From: JAVJST01 sp965229715
GTDB taxonomy: Bacteria; Pseudomonadota; Alphaproteobacteria; Rhodospirillales; Casp-alpha2
Direction of reading: 5' to 3'
DNA: 64,000 nucleotides
Assembly: GCA_965229715.1 (NCBI GenBank)
Contig: CBDDJL010000002.1
Location: 2,418,001 to 2,482,000, forward strand
Made by a program: the position numbers and the translations under genes
Notes under the pieces: generated by a model
Seen by the model: only the letters and a program-made list of their open reading frames with translations
Databases searched by the model: none
Told to the model about the DNA's origin: nothing
In this document: positions 34,789 through 42,794 of the stretch, in pieces
Layout: every line of letters begins with the position of its first letter
How positions within the stretch are numbered: the first letter of the stretch is position 1

Positions 34789-36276
34789 TCAGGGGGGCGG
34801 TTGGCGGGTCGTCAGCACGACCCTCACGGCATCGAGGAGCATCTCGGCGGGGTCGCCGCGCTCGATCTCTGCGATTACGTTGAAGCGAATAACGCCTTCC
34901 CGCGCGACGTGTCGCAGGCTCGACGTCGAGAACTCGAGGATCGTGTTCTGCGTCGTCGACGTGGGCGCGAGTTCGACCGCGGTGTCGAACCGACTCTCGA
35001 CCGGGTTGTAGAGCGAGATGCGCAGTTCGGTGTCGCCGCCGATCCGCGTCGTCCGCAGCGCGGCGCGGATCTGCAGTTGTGCAACATCGAGCGCGTCGTC
35101 GACCGGCAGCGTGAACCGGCACTCCATGCCGGCCGTCTCGTGGTTGTTGGTCGAGCGCGTGCGCAGCGCGTAGGCGTTGCCGTCCTCGGCGACGAGCTGC
35201 GTCTCGTTGCCGAACCCGATCGAGCCCCACGCGATCTCGAACTCGGCCTCCTCGACCGGCAGCTCGACGGCCGGCTCGGTGAGCGGCAGCTCGGGCACGT
35301 TCGCGAGGAAGTCGAGGCCTTCGAGCGCGTAGCGTTCGTCCGGCCAGACGAGCACGGGGTCGCCGGTCAGCAGCGGCACGAACGCGAGGCGCAGCGCGTC
35401 GCGGCCGGGCAGCGGTTCGTCGAGTCCGAAGAACAGCCGATCGGCGGTCGGCGAGAAGCGCGGCAGGCCGATGTCGCCGCCGCCGCCGACCTGCAGCCGT
35501 TCGACCTCGACGCCGGTGCCGATGTCGATCAGCATGAGGCGGGCCGTGCCGCCCGTGCGCCGCGCGAACACGACCTGTTGGCCGTCGGGTGCGAACGCCG
35601 GCTCGAAGTCGCCGTCGCCGGGCAGGATCGCGCCGGCCGCCGTCGACAGCGCGGTGTCGCCCGTGCCGTCGCCGTTCACGAGGCGCAGCTCGTGCACGCC
35701 GTCGACGCGCTCGCGCACGTAGACGACGCGATCGGTCGCGGGCGACCAGTCGGCCTGCGAAAACGTTTCGCCGACGGGTGGCGTGAAGAACTCGCGCTGG
35801 TTCTGGCCGCGCGCGTCCATGAGCCACAGCCCGTTCCTGCCGTCGCGATCGCTCGTGAACAGGATCGACTCGCCGTCGGGCGACCAGCACGGCTCGTCGT
35901 CGAGCGCGGCGTTGACCGTGAGGCGCAGTTCGGCCGCGGAGCCGTCGACCGTCGCGACGAACAGCTCGCGGCTCGCGGGATCGTCACCCTGGCGTTCGCG
36001 CGCGAACACGACGCGGACGCCGTCGGGATGCAGGCGCGCGCGACGCTCGATGCCGTTCCGCTCGGAGACGCGGTCGGTGCCGAGGTTCTGCACCGTGCGC
36101 AGCGCCATCTCGGTGAACGCGAGCGGCTGCTGGACGCGAGAGCGGCAGACCAGCAGCTCGGGCACGACGTCGTTCCCGCCGATCGGGGTGCCGGGACCGG
36201 CGCCGCCGCTGCAAGCGCCGAGCAGGGCGAGGGCGAGGCCGAGGGCGGTGGCGGGGAGAGCGGGTGACCGGATCAC
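34789..36276 (-). CDS. TolB-like beta-propeller lipoprotein (PD40 repeats)
   Basis: 495 residues from the GTG at 36276. A lipoprotein signal (ALGLALALLGAC) gives Cys as the acylation site. Several PD40/WD40-like blades follow: HPDGVRVVFARERQG, DEPCWSPDGESILFTSDRDG, ADWSPATDRVVYVRER and FAPDGQQVVFARR. The last ~150 residues (GNETQLVAEDGNAYALRT ...) form a separate beta-sandwich-like domain. Exported TolB-like propellers usually mediate protein binding; no tol-pal genes are near. The start lies 39 bp from a tandem repeat that abuts queA. Confidence 0.82.
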   Translation of the reverse strand: MIRSPALPATALGLALALLGACSGGAGPGTPIGGNDVVPELLVCRSRVQQPLAFTEMALRTVQNLGTDRVSERNGIERRARLHPDGVRVVFARERQGDDPASRELFVATVDGSAAELRLTVNAALDDEPCWSPDGESILFTSDRDGRNGLWLMDARGQNQREFFTPPVGETFSQADWSPATDRVVYVRERVDGVHELRLVNGDGTGDTALSTAAGAILPGDGDFEPAFAPDGQQVVFARRTGGTARLMLIDIGTGVEVERLQVGGGGDIGLPRFSPTADRLFFGLDEPLPGRDALRLAFVPLLTGDPVLVWPDERYALEGLDFLANVPELPLTEPAVELPVEEAEFEIAWGSIGFGNETQLVAEDGNAYALRTRSTNNHETAGMECRFTLPVDDALDVAQLQIRAALRTTRIGGDTELRISLYNPVESRFDTAVELAPTSTTQNTILEFSTSSLRHVAREGVIRFNVIAEIERGDPAEMLLDAVRVVLTTRQPPP

Positions 36277-36314
36277 GCCGGAGATGGTGGCCGGTGTCGG
36301 CGTCGCGGGCAACC

Positions 36315-36476
36315 GGGTCCCGCGGTATGACGATCGCGCGTGCGAGTTTCCGGCTTCGACTTCGAGTTGGGTCCCACGGTATGACGATCGCGCGTGCGAG
36401 TTTCCGGCTTCGACTTCGAGCTGGGTCCCACGGTATGACGAGACGCGTGCACGTCTCCGACTTCGACTTCGAGCTG
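36315..36476 (+). repeat. 54-bp tandem repeat overlapping the queA start
   Basis: Units begin at 36315, 36369 and 36423. Units 1 and 2 differ at only a base or two; the third is diverged and contains the queA start codon at 36435 and its first ~14 codons. The conserved text is a GGTCCC.CGGTATGACGA core followed by CTTCGACTTCGAG. The array looks like a duplication of the beginning of queA. Confidence 0.85.
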
Positions 36477-37499
36477 CCGCCCGAACAGATCGCCGCGACC
36501 GCGGCCGAACCGCGGGACAGCGCGCGCCTGCTCGTGCACGACCGCCAGACCCGTGACACCGCGCATCGGCACTTCCGCGATCTCGGCGACTACCTGCGGC
36601 CCGGCGATCTCCTCGTCGTCAATGACACGCGCGTGCTGCCGTGGCGCCTGCGCGGCTCGCGCGCGACGGGCGGCGGCTGCGAGTGCCTGATCCTGCGGCG
36701 CGACGGCGCGGTCGGCGAGGGTTTCGTCAAGCCGAGCAAGAAGCTGCACGTCGGCGACGTGCTCGCGATGGAGGGCGGCGTCGTGCGACTCACGCTCACC
36801 GCCGATCTCGGCGCGGGACGCTGGCGCTTCGACCTCGCGCCGGGGGCGCCGTTCGACGACCTGGATGCGGCGCTCGACGCCGGCGGCCGCGCGCCGTTGC
36901 CGCCCTACATCCGCCGGCCCGGGATCGAGGACGCCGCGGTCGTGGCCGCGGATCGCGAACGCTACCAGACCGTCTTCGCGAGCAGTCCCGGGGCCGTCGC
37001 GGCGCCGACCGCGGGGCTGCACTTCACCCCCGAGCTGCTCGCGCAGCTCGAGGATCAGGGCGTCGAGCGCGCGACCGTGACGTTGCACGTCGGGGAGGGC
37101 ACGTTCGCGCCGATGCGCACCGAGGTCGTCGAGGAGCATCGCATGCACGGCGAGGTCTACGACCTGCCGGCTGCGACGGCGGCCGCGATCACCCGCACGC
37201 GCGCGCGCGGTGGCCGCGTCGTCGCCGTCGGCACGACGAGCTGCCGCACGCTCGAGACCTGCGCGCGCGCAGACCGCACGGTCGATCCGGGCGCGGGCAC
37301 GTCCGAGCTCTTCCTCTACCCGGGCAGCGAGTTCCGCGTCGTCGACGCCCTCGTGACCAACTTCCACCTGCCGCAGTCGACCCTGATCATGCTCGTCGCC
37401 GCGTTCGCGGGCCACGAGGAAACGCTGGCGCTCTACCGCGACGCGATCGAACGCGGCTACCGCTTCTACTCCTTCGGCGACGCGATGCTGCTCACGTAG
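36435..37499 (+). CDS. queA: S-adenosylmethionine:tRNA ribosyltransferase-isomerase
   Basis: 354 residues. The N-terminus VSDFDFELPPEQIAATAAEP and LLVVNDTRVLPWRLRG are QueA signatures. Further on, LPPYIRRPGIEDA, YQTVFASSPGAVAAPTAGLHF, LHVGEGTFAPM and TSELFLYPGSEFRVVDALVTNFHLPQ are split family blocks. The enzyme transfers the ribosyl moiety of SAM to 7-aminomethyl-7-deazaguanine in tRNA to make epoxyqueuosine; the next enzyme, QueG, is encoded at 45378-46524. Two upstream copies of its own 5' end could supply decoy starts. Confidence 0.97.
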   Translation: MTRRVHVSDFDFELPPEQIAATAAEPRDSARLLVHDRQTRDTAHRHFRDLGDYLRPGDLLVVNDTRVLPWRLRGSRATGGGCECLILRRDGAVGEGFVKPSKKLHVGDVLAMEGGVVRLTLTADLGAGRWRFDLAPGAPFDDLDAALDAGGRAPLPPYIRRPGIEDAAVVAADRERYQTVFASSPGAVAAPTAGLHFTPELLAQLEDQGVERATVTLHVGEGTFAPMRTEVVEEHRMHGEVYDLPAATAAAITRTRARGGRVVAVGTTSCRTLETCARADRTVDPGAGTSELFLYPGSEFRVVDALVTNFHLPQSTLIMLVAAFAGHEETLALYRDAIERGYRFYSFGDAMLLT

Positions 37500-37507
37500 C
37501 AAACCAA

Positions 37508-37626
37508 GGTGGCGGTACCGAACCCGCTTCAAATCCGCCATCGCCGACGCAGCGGCGAGGCCGATCGCAGCGGGGGTTGCGTTGGCGGCAGGGTGGCGGA
37601 TTTGAAGCGGGTTCGGTACCGCCACC
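37508..37626. repeat. Palindromic repeat family I, copy 2, between convergent genes
   Basis: Arms 37508-37540 and 37594-37626 are perfect inverse complements over 33 bases with a 53-base interior. It begins 8 bp after the queA stop and ends 3 bp before the thiE stop. The interior aligns with that of copy 1 (25921-26033) after reverse-complementing, including a shared GATCGG.CTC.CCGC core. Confidence 0.88.
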
Positions 37627-37629
37627 CTT

Positions 37630-38232
37630 TCACAGCTGCTGGCGGAGTTCGGCTGCTGCGTTCTCGGGATCCGCGCTGTGGAGGATCGCGCTGCTCACGG
37701 CGATGCGGTCGATGCCGAGCGTCATGAGGTGGGGGAGGTTCTCGGTGGTGATGCCGCCGATCGCGTAGAGCGGCACGGGGCCGGCGGTCTGGCGCGCCCT
37801 GCGGATCGCATCGTCGGGTTGGCCACTGAGGTAGCCCTTGGTCTCGGTCGGGAAGCACGGGCCGAAGCCGAGGTGGTCGGCGCCGGCTGTGATCGCGGCG
37901 CGGATCTGGTCGTCGTCATGCGTGCTCACCCCGAGCAGGCGGCTGCCGAGGAGCCGGCGCGCCGCTGCGGCCGGCAGGTCGTCCTGGCCGACGTGCGCGC
38001 CCGCGGCGTCGGTCGCGATGGCGAGGTCGACGTCGTCGTTGATGATCAGCGGCACGCCGGCCGCATCGCAGAGTGTGCGGCACGTCCCCAGCCCGTCGGC
38101 GTCGGGTGTCTTGGTGCGCCACTGCACGAGATCGACGCCGCCGCGCAGTGCCGCTGCGAGGGTGCGGGTCGGGTCGGCGCGGCACAGGCTCGGCGTGAAC
38201 AGCAGATAGAGACGGCGGTCGTCGAGGGGCAT
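37630..38232 (-). CDS. thiE: Thiamine-phosphate synthase
   Basis: 200 residues from the ATG at 38232 (MPLDDRRLYLLFTPS). TIM-barrel ThiE features: VDLVQWRTK, LIINDDVDLAIATDAAGAHVGQDDLP, SRLLGVSTHD, DHLGFGPCFPTETK and the phosphate loop VPLYAIGGI, then GIDRIAVSSAI. It joins HMP-pyrophosphate and HET-phosphate to thiamine monophosphate. No other thiamine genes are in the window. Convergent with queA across the palindromic repeat. Confidence 0.95.
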   Translation of the reverse strand: MPLDDRRLYLLFTPSLCRADPTRTLAAALRGGVDLVQWRTKTPDADGLGTCRTLCDAAGVPLIINDDVDLAIATDAAGAHVGQDDLPAAAARRLLGSRLLGVSTHDDDQIRAAITAGADHLGFGPCFPTETKGYLSGQPDDAIRRARQTAGPVPLYAIGGITTENLPHLMTLGIDRIAVSSAILHSADPENAAAELRQQL

Positions 38233-38284
38233 ATCGCGCCACAAGTCGGAGCATCCGGAGGAACGAGAGCGTAGCCTTGGCGCC

Positions 38285-39151
38285 GTGTTCGCCGACTCGT
38301 TCCTGCCCAACCTCGCACTCTTCGTGCTCGGCCAGGCGGCGGCGTGGTTCTACCTGCGCACCGGCCGGTTCCTGATCGGCGCCGTCGCGACCGCGGCGTT
38401 GTGGATCGCGGCGGACTGGGCCGCGGTGGCGCGGTTCGCGTTCGAGAACGACACGCACTACCACGCGGCGCTGTTCACGATGCAGGGCACGGCCTTCGGG
38501 ATCACCCTGCTGCTCGCGTATCAGCAGTGGCGGCGGCGCTGGTCACCGGCGAGTCGCCAACGTCACGAGCGCTTCGCGGCGGGCATGGCGGCCTATCTGC
38601 GGCACGACCACGATGCGGCCCGAGCCGCGTTCCGCCGCCTCGTCGCGACCGATCCATGGGACGCGGCGGCGTGGCTCGCGCTCGGCAACGCGTATCGGCG
38701 ATCGGGCGACGTCGGCGCGGCGCGCCGCTGCTATCGCCGCGGTCAGCGCGTGGACAAGCGTGGGGAGTACACCGAACTCGTCGGTCAGCTCGCGGATCGT
38801 GCGGCGCCGGCCCGACCCGCGCAATCGAGCGCGAAGGCCGAGCCGAAGCCCGCCCCGACGACGTCGGCGCCAACGAAAGCAGCGCCAGCGAAGCCGGCTC
38901 AAGTGAAGCCGGCCCACGTGAAACCGGCCCAGACCAGGCCTGCGCCAGCGAGCCCAACCGAGCCGAAGTCCGCGTTGCAGAAGCCCGTGCCCGAGCAGCC
39001 AGCACCCGAGAAGCCGGCGGCGAAGAAGCGGGCCGGAGTGCCGCCTGCCGCGACGAAGGCAAGCGCGAAGCGGTCGGTCGCCAAGGATCGGAAACGTCGC
39101 GCGGGCAAGGCAGCGCGCCCGAGTTCGGACGGCAAGTCACAGTCGGCCTGA
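38285..39151 (+). CDS. Membrane protein with TPR and Lys/Ala/Pro-rich tail
   Basis: 288 residues with a GTG start. Three hydrophobic segments occupy residues 1-80 (LPNLALFVLGQAAAWFYL, FLIGAVATAALWIAADWA, AFGITLLLAYQQW). A TPR-like segment follows (AAYLRHDHDAARAAFRRLV, DAAAWLALGNAYRRSGDV). The last ~115 residues are a low-complexity basic Ala/Pro/Lys tail resembling histone H1 tails, with repeats of KPAQVKPAHVKPAQ type. Function unknown; the tail may bind nucleic acid or the cell wall. Divergent from thiE. Confidence 0.8.
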   Translation: MFADSFLPNLALFVLGQAAAWFYLRTGRFLIGAVATAALWIAADWAAVARFAFENDTHYHAALFTMQGTAFGITLLLAYQQWRRRWSPASRQRHERFAAGMAAYLRHDHDAARAAFRRLVATDPWDAAAWLALGNAYRRSGDVGAARRCYRRGQRVDKRGEYTELVGQLADRAAPARPAQSSAKAEPKPAPTTSAPTKAAPAKPAQVKPAHVKPAQTRPAPASPTEPKSALQKPVPEQPAPEKPAAKKRAGVPPAATKASAKRSVAKDRKRRAGKAARPSSDGKSQSA

Positions 39152-39235
39152 CCATCCGCGCGTTTTCTCGACCCGGGAGTGGGGGACGACATCCGTGTGA
39201 CGTTGTTGGGACAGCCCCGTGCAAGGAACTTCCCC

Positions 39236-40849
39236 ATGACGATGATCCGACTCACTCTCGCCGCGCTCGCGACCGGCGCGGTGCTGCAGGCGCAGAACAA
39301 CCTGCCGCCCGTGCCCGTGCCGCCGCAGAACCCCATCACGCCGGCCAAGACGATCCTCGGCAAACTGCTCTTCTGGGAAGAGCAGATGTCGAGCAACAAC
39401 CGCGTGGCGTGCGGCACGTGCCACACCTTCGGCGCGGGCGGCGGCGACCTGCGACGGGCGCGGCACCCGGGGCTGGACGGCGTGTTCCAGACGGCCGATG
39501 ACGTCTTCGGTTCACCGGGGGTGCATCGCGCCGACACGCAGAACAGCTACCTCGACGACGCTGCGTTCGGGCACGCCGAGCAGGTCACCCGGCGCGCGTC
39601 GCCGAGCATGCTGACCGCTGCATGGTTCCCCGAGTTGTTCTGGGACGGCCGGGCGCGCACCACGTTCGTCGACCCGCAGACGGGCCAGACCTCGGTTCCC
39701 GCCGGTGGCGCGCTCGAGAGTCAGGCGATCGGACCGATCCTCGATGGCACCGAGATGGCGCACGACGGTCGCACGTGGTCGCAGGCCGTGAGCAAGCTCG
39801 CGACAGCGGTGCCGATGGCGCTGGCGACCAATCTGCCGCCCGACATGGCGGCCGCGGTGCAGGGTGGCGCCACGTATCCGGACCTGTTCCAGAACGCGTT
39901 CGGCACGCCGGCGATCACCGCGGAGCGCATCGCGTTCGCGCTCGCGACCTACCAGCGGACGCTCGTGCCGAACCAGACGCCGTTCGATCTCGGCACGCTG
40001 ACCGCCGCGCAGGCGCGTGGGTTGCAGGTGTTCCGCGGCCCGGGTCGTTGCGTGATCTGTCACACGGACCAGAACGGGTTGTTCAGCGACCGGACGTTCC
40101 GCAATCTCGGTCTCCGGCCGATCAACGAGGACCGCGGTCGCCAGGAGGTCACCAACAACTTCCAGGATCGCGGCAGGTTCAAGGTGCCGAGTCTGCGCAA
40201 CGTCGGCTTGCGGCGCAGCTTCATGCACAACGGCCAGTTCACGTCGGTCGCGGACGTCGTGGACTTCTACCGACTCGGTGGCGGGGCCTTCACCCCGAAC
40301 AAGGACCCGCAGCTGCAGCCGCTCAACCTGCCGCCGTCGGCTCGCGCGGACCTGATCGAGTTCGTCGAGAACGGCCTCACTGATCCGCGCGTCGCAGCCG
40401 GTGTCTCGCCGTTCGATCGCCCGACGCTGCGCAGCGACGTCCTGCCGCCGAACGGCGTGCTCTACGGGGCCGGGACTGCGGGCACGGGCGGCATCAGCCC
40501 GACGATACTCGCGGGTGTGCCGGCCAACCTCGGTCACGCGGACTTCAAGGTCGGCATCGGTGATGCGCAGGGCGCGGCCATTGCGGCGCTCCTGATCTCG
40601 CCGCTCCAGGGCCTGAGTTTCGCGAGCGGCGCGACGTTGTTCGTCGATCCGGGCTCGTCGGCCGTGAGCTTCCAGCTGCTCGCAGGCGCGCCAGGCGCAG
40701 CCGGCGCGGGCTGCGGCACCGCGCACTTCCCGCTGCCCTCCGACCCGGCGCTCGCGAGTCTCGTCGCCCACACGCAGTGGGTCGTGTTCGATTCGGGTTC
40801 GTTCGGCGGTCTCGCGGCCACGGCGGCGGCAACGGTCACGCTCTTCTGA
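39236..40849 (+). CDS. Di-haem cytochrome c peroxidase/MauG-like protein with planctomycete C-terminal domain
   Basis: 537 residues from the ATG at 39236 with AAGGAA upstream and a signal peptide (MTMIRLTLAALATGAVLQAQ). Two haem-binding motifs, CGTCH near residue 63 and CVICH near residue 280, define the CCP/MauG family; LGKLLFWEEQMSSNNRVACGT and PSLRNVGLRRSFMHNGQF are typical. The last ~130 residues, starting LYGAGTAGTGGISPTILAGV and ending FGGLAATAAATVTLF, match a C-terminal beta domain found on many planctomycete secreted proteins. It probably reduces H2O2 or oxidises a partner in the periplasm. Confidence 0.9.
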   Translation: MTMIRLTLAALATGAVLQAQNNLPPVPVPPQNPITPAKTILGKLLFWEEQMSSNNRVACGTCHTFGAGGGDLRRARHPGLDGVFQTADDVFGSPGVHRADTQNSYLDDAAFGHAEQVTRRASPSMLTAAWFPELFWDGRARTTFVDPQTGQTSVPAGGALESQAIGPILDGTEMAHDGRTWSQAVSKLATAVPMALATNLPPDMAAAVQGGATYPDLFQNAFGTPAITAERIAFALATYQRTLVPNQTPFDLGTLTAAQARGLQVFRGPGRCVICHTDQNGLFSDRTFRNLGLRPINEDRGRQEVTNNFQDRGRFKVPSLRNVGLRRSFMHNGQFTSVADVVDFYRLGGGAFTPNKDPQLQPLNLPPSARADLIEFVENGLTDPRVAAGVSPFDRPTLRSDVLPPNGVLYGAGTAGTGGISPTILAGVPANLGHADFKVGIGDAQGAAIAALLISPLQGLSFASGATLFVDPGSSAVSFQLLAGAPGAAGAGCGTAHFPLPSDPALASLVAHTQWVVFDSGSFGGLAATAAATVTLF

Positions 40850-40878
40850 GCGGTCGCGGCGCCGCCCGCCGCCGCGTA

Positions 40879-42634
40879 CTAGTTGCCGAGCATCAACTCG
40901 AGTCCGTTGCTCGCGACGACGCCGAGCGGGTTCGGGTTGGACGCGGGATCGAAGCCAGCGGCCTGCACGATCATGCGGACGCCCGCGAAGCGCGGGATGA
41001 CGAACGGCACGGTCACCTGCGTCGCGCCGCCAGGCAGGACGAGCTGCACGGACAGCTGGTTGCCGTACTGAAAACAGTCCGGCATGCCGATCCCGGCGAG
41101 CGACATCCCGGGATCGAACTTCTGGAAACCGAAGACGACCCCGACGAACGCCGCGGTCGGTGACACGTTGTCGACCACGAGCCCGATCTGCGTCATCATC
41201 GCCGGCGGCGCATCGGCGGTGATCGTCAGCGGCGCGATGTCGGTCGCCGCGGTGCCGAGCGGGCCGGCGGCGGCCAGCGTCGACAGATCGAAGTTGCCCG
41301 GGTCGAGCGCCGGACCGCCGGGGCTGTAGCCGATGAGCCAGCCATCCCCGCCGGGCCACGTGCTCGCGCTCGTCGTGTCGAGCGCGCCGAACACGATCGC
41401 GACGTTCCCCGTGCTGCGGTCGAACTGGAACTGGAACGTGCTCGGGGTCACGCCAGGCACCTGGCCGTCGTAGCCGACCACCGCGTCCCACGTGATGATC
41501 GAGACGTTGCCGATCTCCTCGAAGAACACGCCGCCGCTCGCCGGATCGTCGGGGATCAGGTCGCGCCACGCGGCCCACGCCGCGTTCGGCCAGCTGAGCA
41601 ATTCGGCGGGCGACGGCGAGAAGTCGAACGCGGCGCCGTTGGGTGCTGTGGCGACGTGGCCGTTCGAACCGACCGTCAGCATCGCGGCCGATCCACCCGG
41701 ATACGGCAGCGGGGTCGCGAGCAGCACGGTCGTTTCCGCGTCGTCCGCGAGGTTGAGGTTGAAGGCCGTGGCGCTCGGTGGCACGAACGCGACCGAGCTC
41801 GAACTCACGTCGTAGGCGCCGGCGTTGAGCGTGAGCTCGAACGCCGTGTTGGCGAGGTCGATCGCCGCCGTCGTCGGGAAGAACTCGTAGAACGACGTGT
41901 AGGCCGCGACACAGCCCGAGCCGAACTCGGTGAACGCCGCGCAGCCCGTGAGGTCCGCGACGTCGTAGCCGCCCGCACCGTTCGGCCAGCCACTCGATCG
42001 TGCGATTCTCGAGCGCCGATGCGCCCCCGGTCGGATCGTTCTCGTGCAGCACCGGCGCGCTCGTGCTGAATGGCGTGCTCAGGAACGTCACCGCGTTTGC
42101 CGTCGCGTTGGCGCCCGGACTCGCGCCGACGAGCCACGGCGACGTGTTGTGCGCGATGTCCTGACCGTAGGCGCAGCGGATCGCGCCGCCATCGATCAGC
42201 ACGAGCTGGAACGTGTGCGGCGTGAGCCCGCGAAACTCGTAGACGCCGCGCCACGTGATCACTGCGTGCGCGGGGTCGGTGCCGTTGGCCGGGACCGCGT
42301 TGAACCAGACGTTGCCGCTGCCGCCGGCGCTCGGGTCGAGGTCGACCCAGAACGGGCAGATGCGCGCGAACGCCGCGCCGTTGAGGGCGACGGGATCGGG
42401 ATCGGGGTCGGCCTGACCGCCGCCGCCGCCGAGCGTGACGTAGCCGTTGTCGCAGACCTGGATGGCCGTCCACGTGCCGCCATCGAACGCGAAGCTGAAG
42501 CCGAGGGCCTGGGGCGCCGAGACGGACTCGTCACCGAGTGCGAGGTTGGTGCCGTAGTCGGCGATCCAGCACGGCAGCTGGGCCTGCGCCGTGCCCGCGG
42601 CGAGCACGATTGCGAGGAGGACGGATCGGGTCAT
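40879..42634 (-). pseudogene. Secreted protein with two NIDO-like domains, interrupted by a frameshift
   Basis: A signal peptide (MTRSVLLAIVLAAGTAQA) starts a first NIDO-like domain (GFSFAFDGGTWTAIQVCDNG ... FWVDLDPSAGGSGNVWF). The frame breaks near 41,986: dropping one C from the CC on the plus strand restores a continuous product of about 584 residues, reading IEWLPNGAGGYDV across the site. The second half repeats the NIDO-like pattern (LLATPLPYPGGSAAMLTVGSNGH split, GWLIGYSPGG) and ends in a beta domain. NIDO domains occur in extracellular adhesive proteins. Either a sequencing error or a real inactivation. Confidence 0.75.
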
Positions 42635-42794
42635 GTTCAAGCTGGCTACACGCTCCCTTCATGCGAGGGTGGCACAAGGGAGTGGCACGCTGGGGTGGCG
42701 TGCGGAAGGCGGACGGCGAAGGTGCAGCGGGGTTCTGCGAGGTGGCGGGCGGGCGCGCGCGCCGCAGAAGCATAGCAGGTCCGAGCCCCCTCGC

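Noticed and set aside
36273..37625. A 450-residue minus-strand frame
   Set aside because: It is antisense to queA and both flanking repeats; its ends only translate the palindromic repeat and the 54-bp array.
39512..42640. A 1,042-residue minus-strand frame
   Set aside because: Only its first ~220 residues are real (NIDO-like protein); after the frameshift near 41,986 it runs out of frame and antisense to the peroxidase gene.
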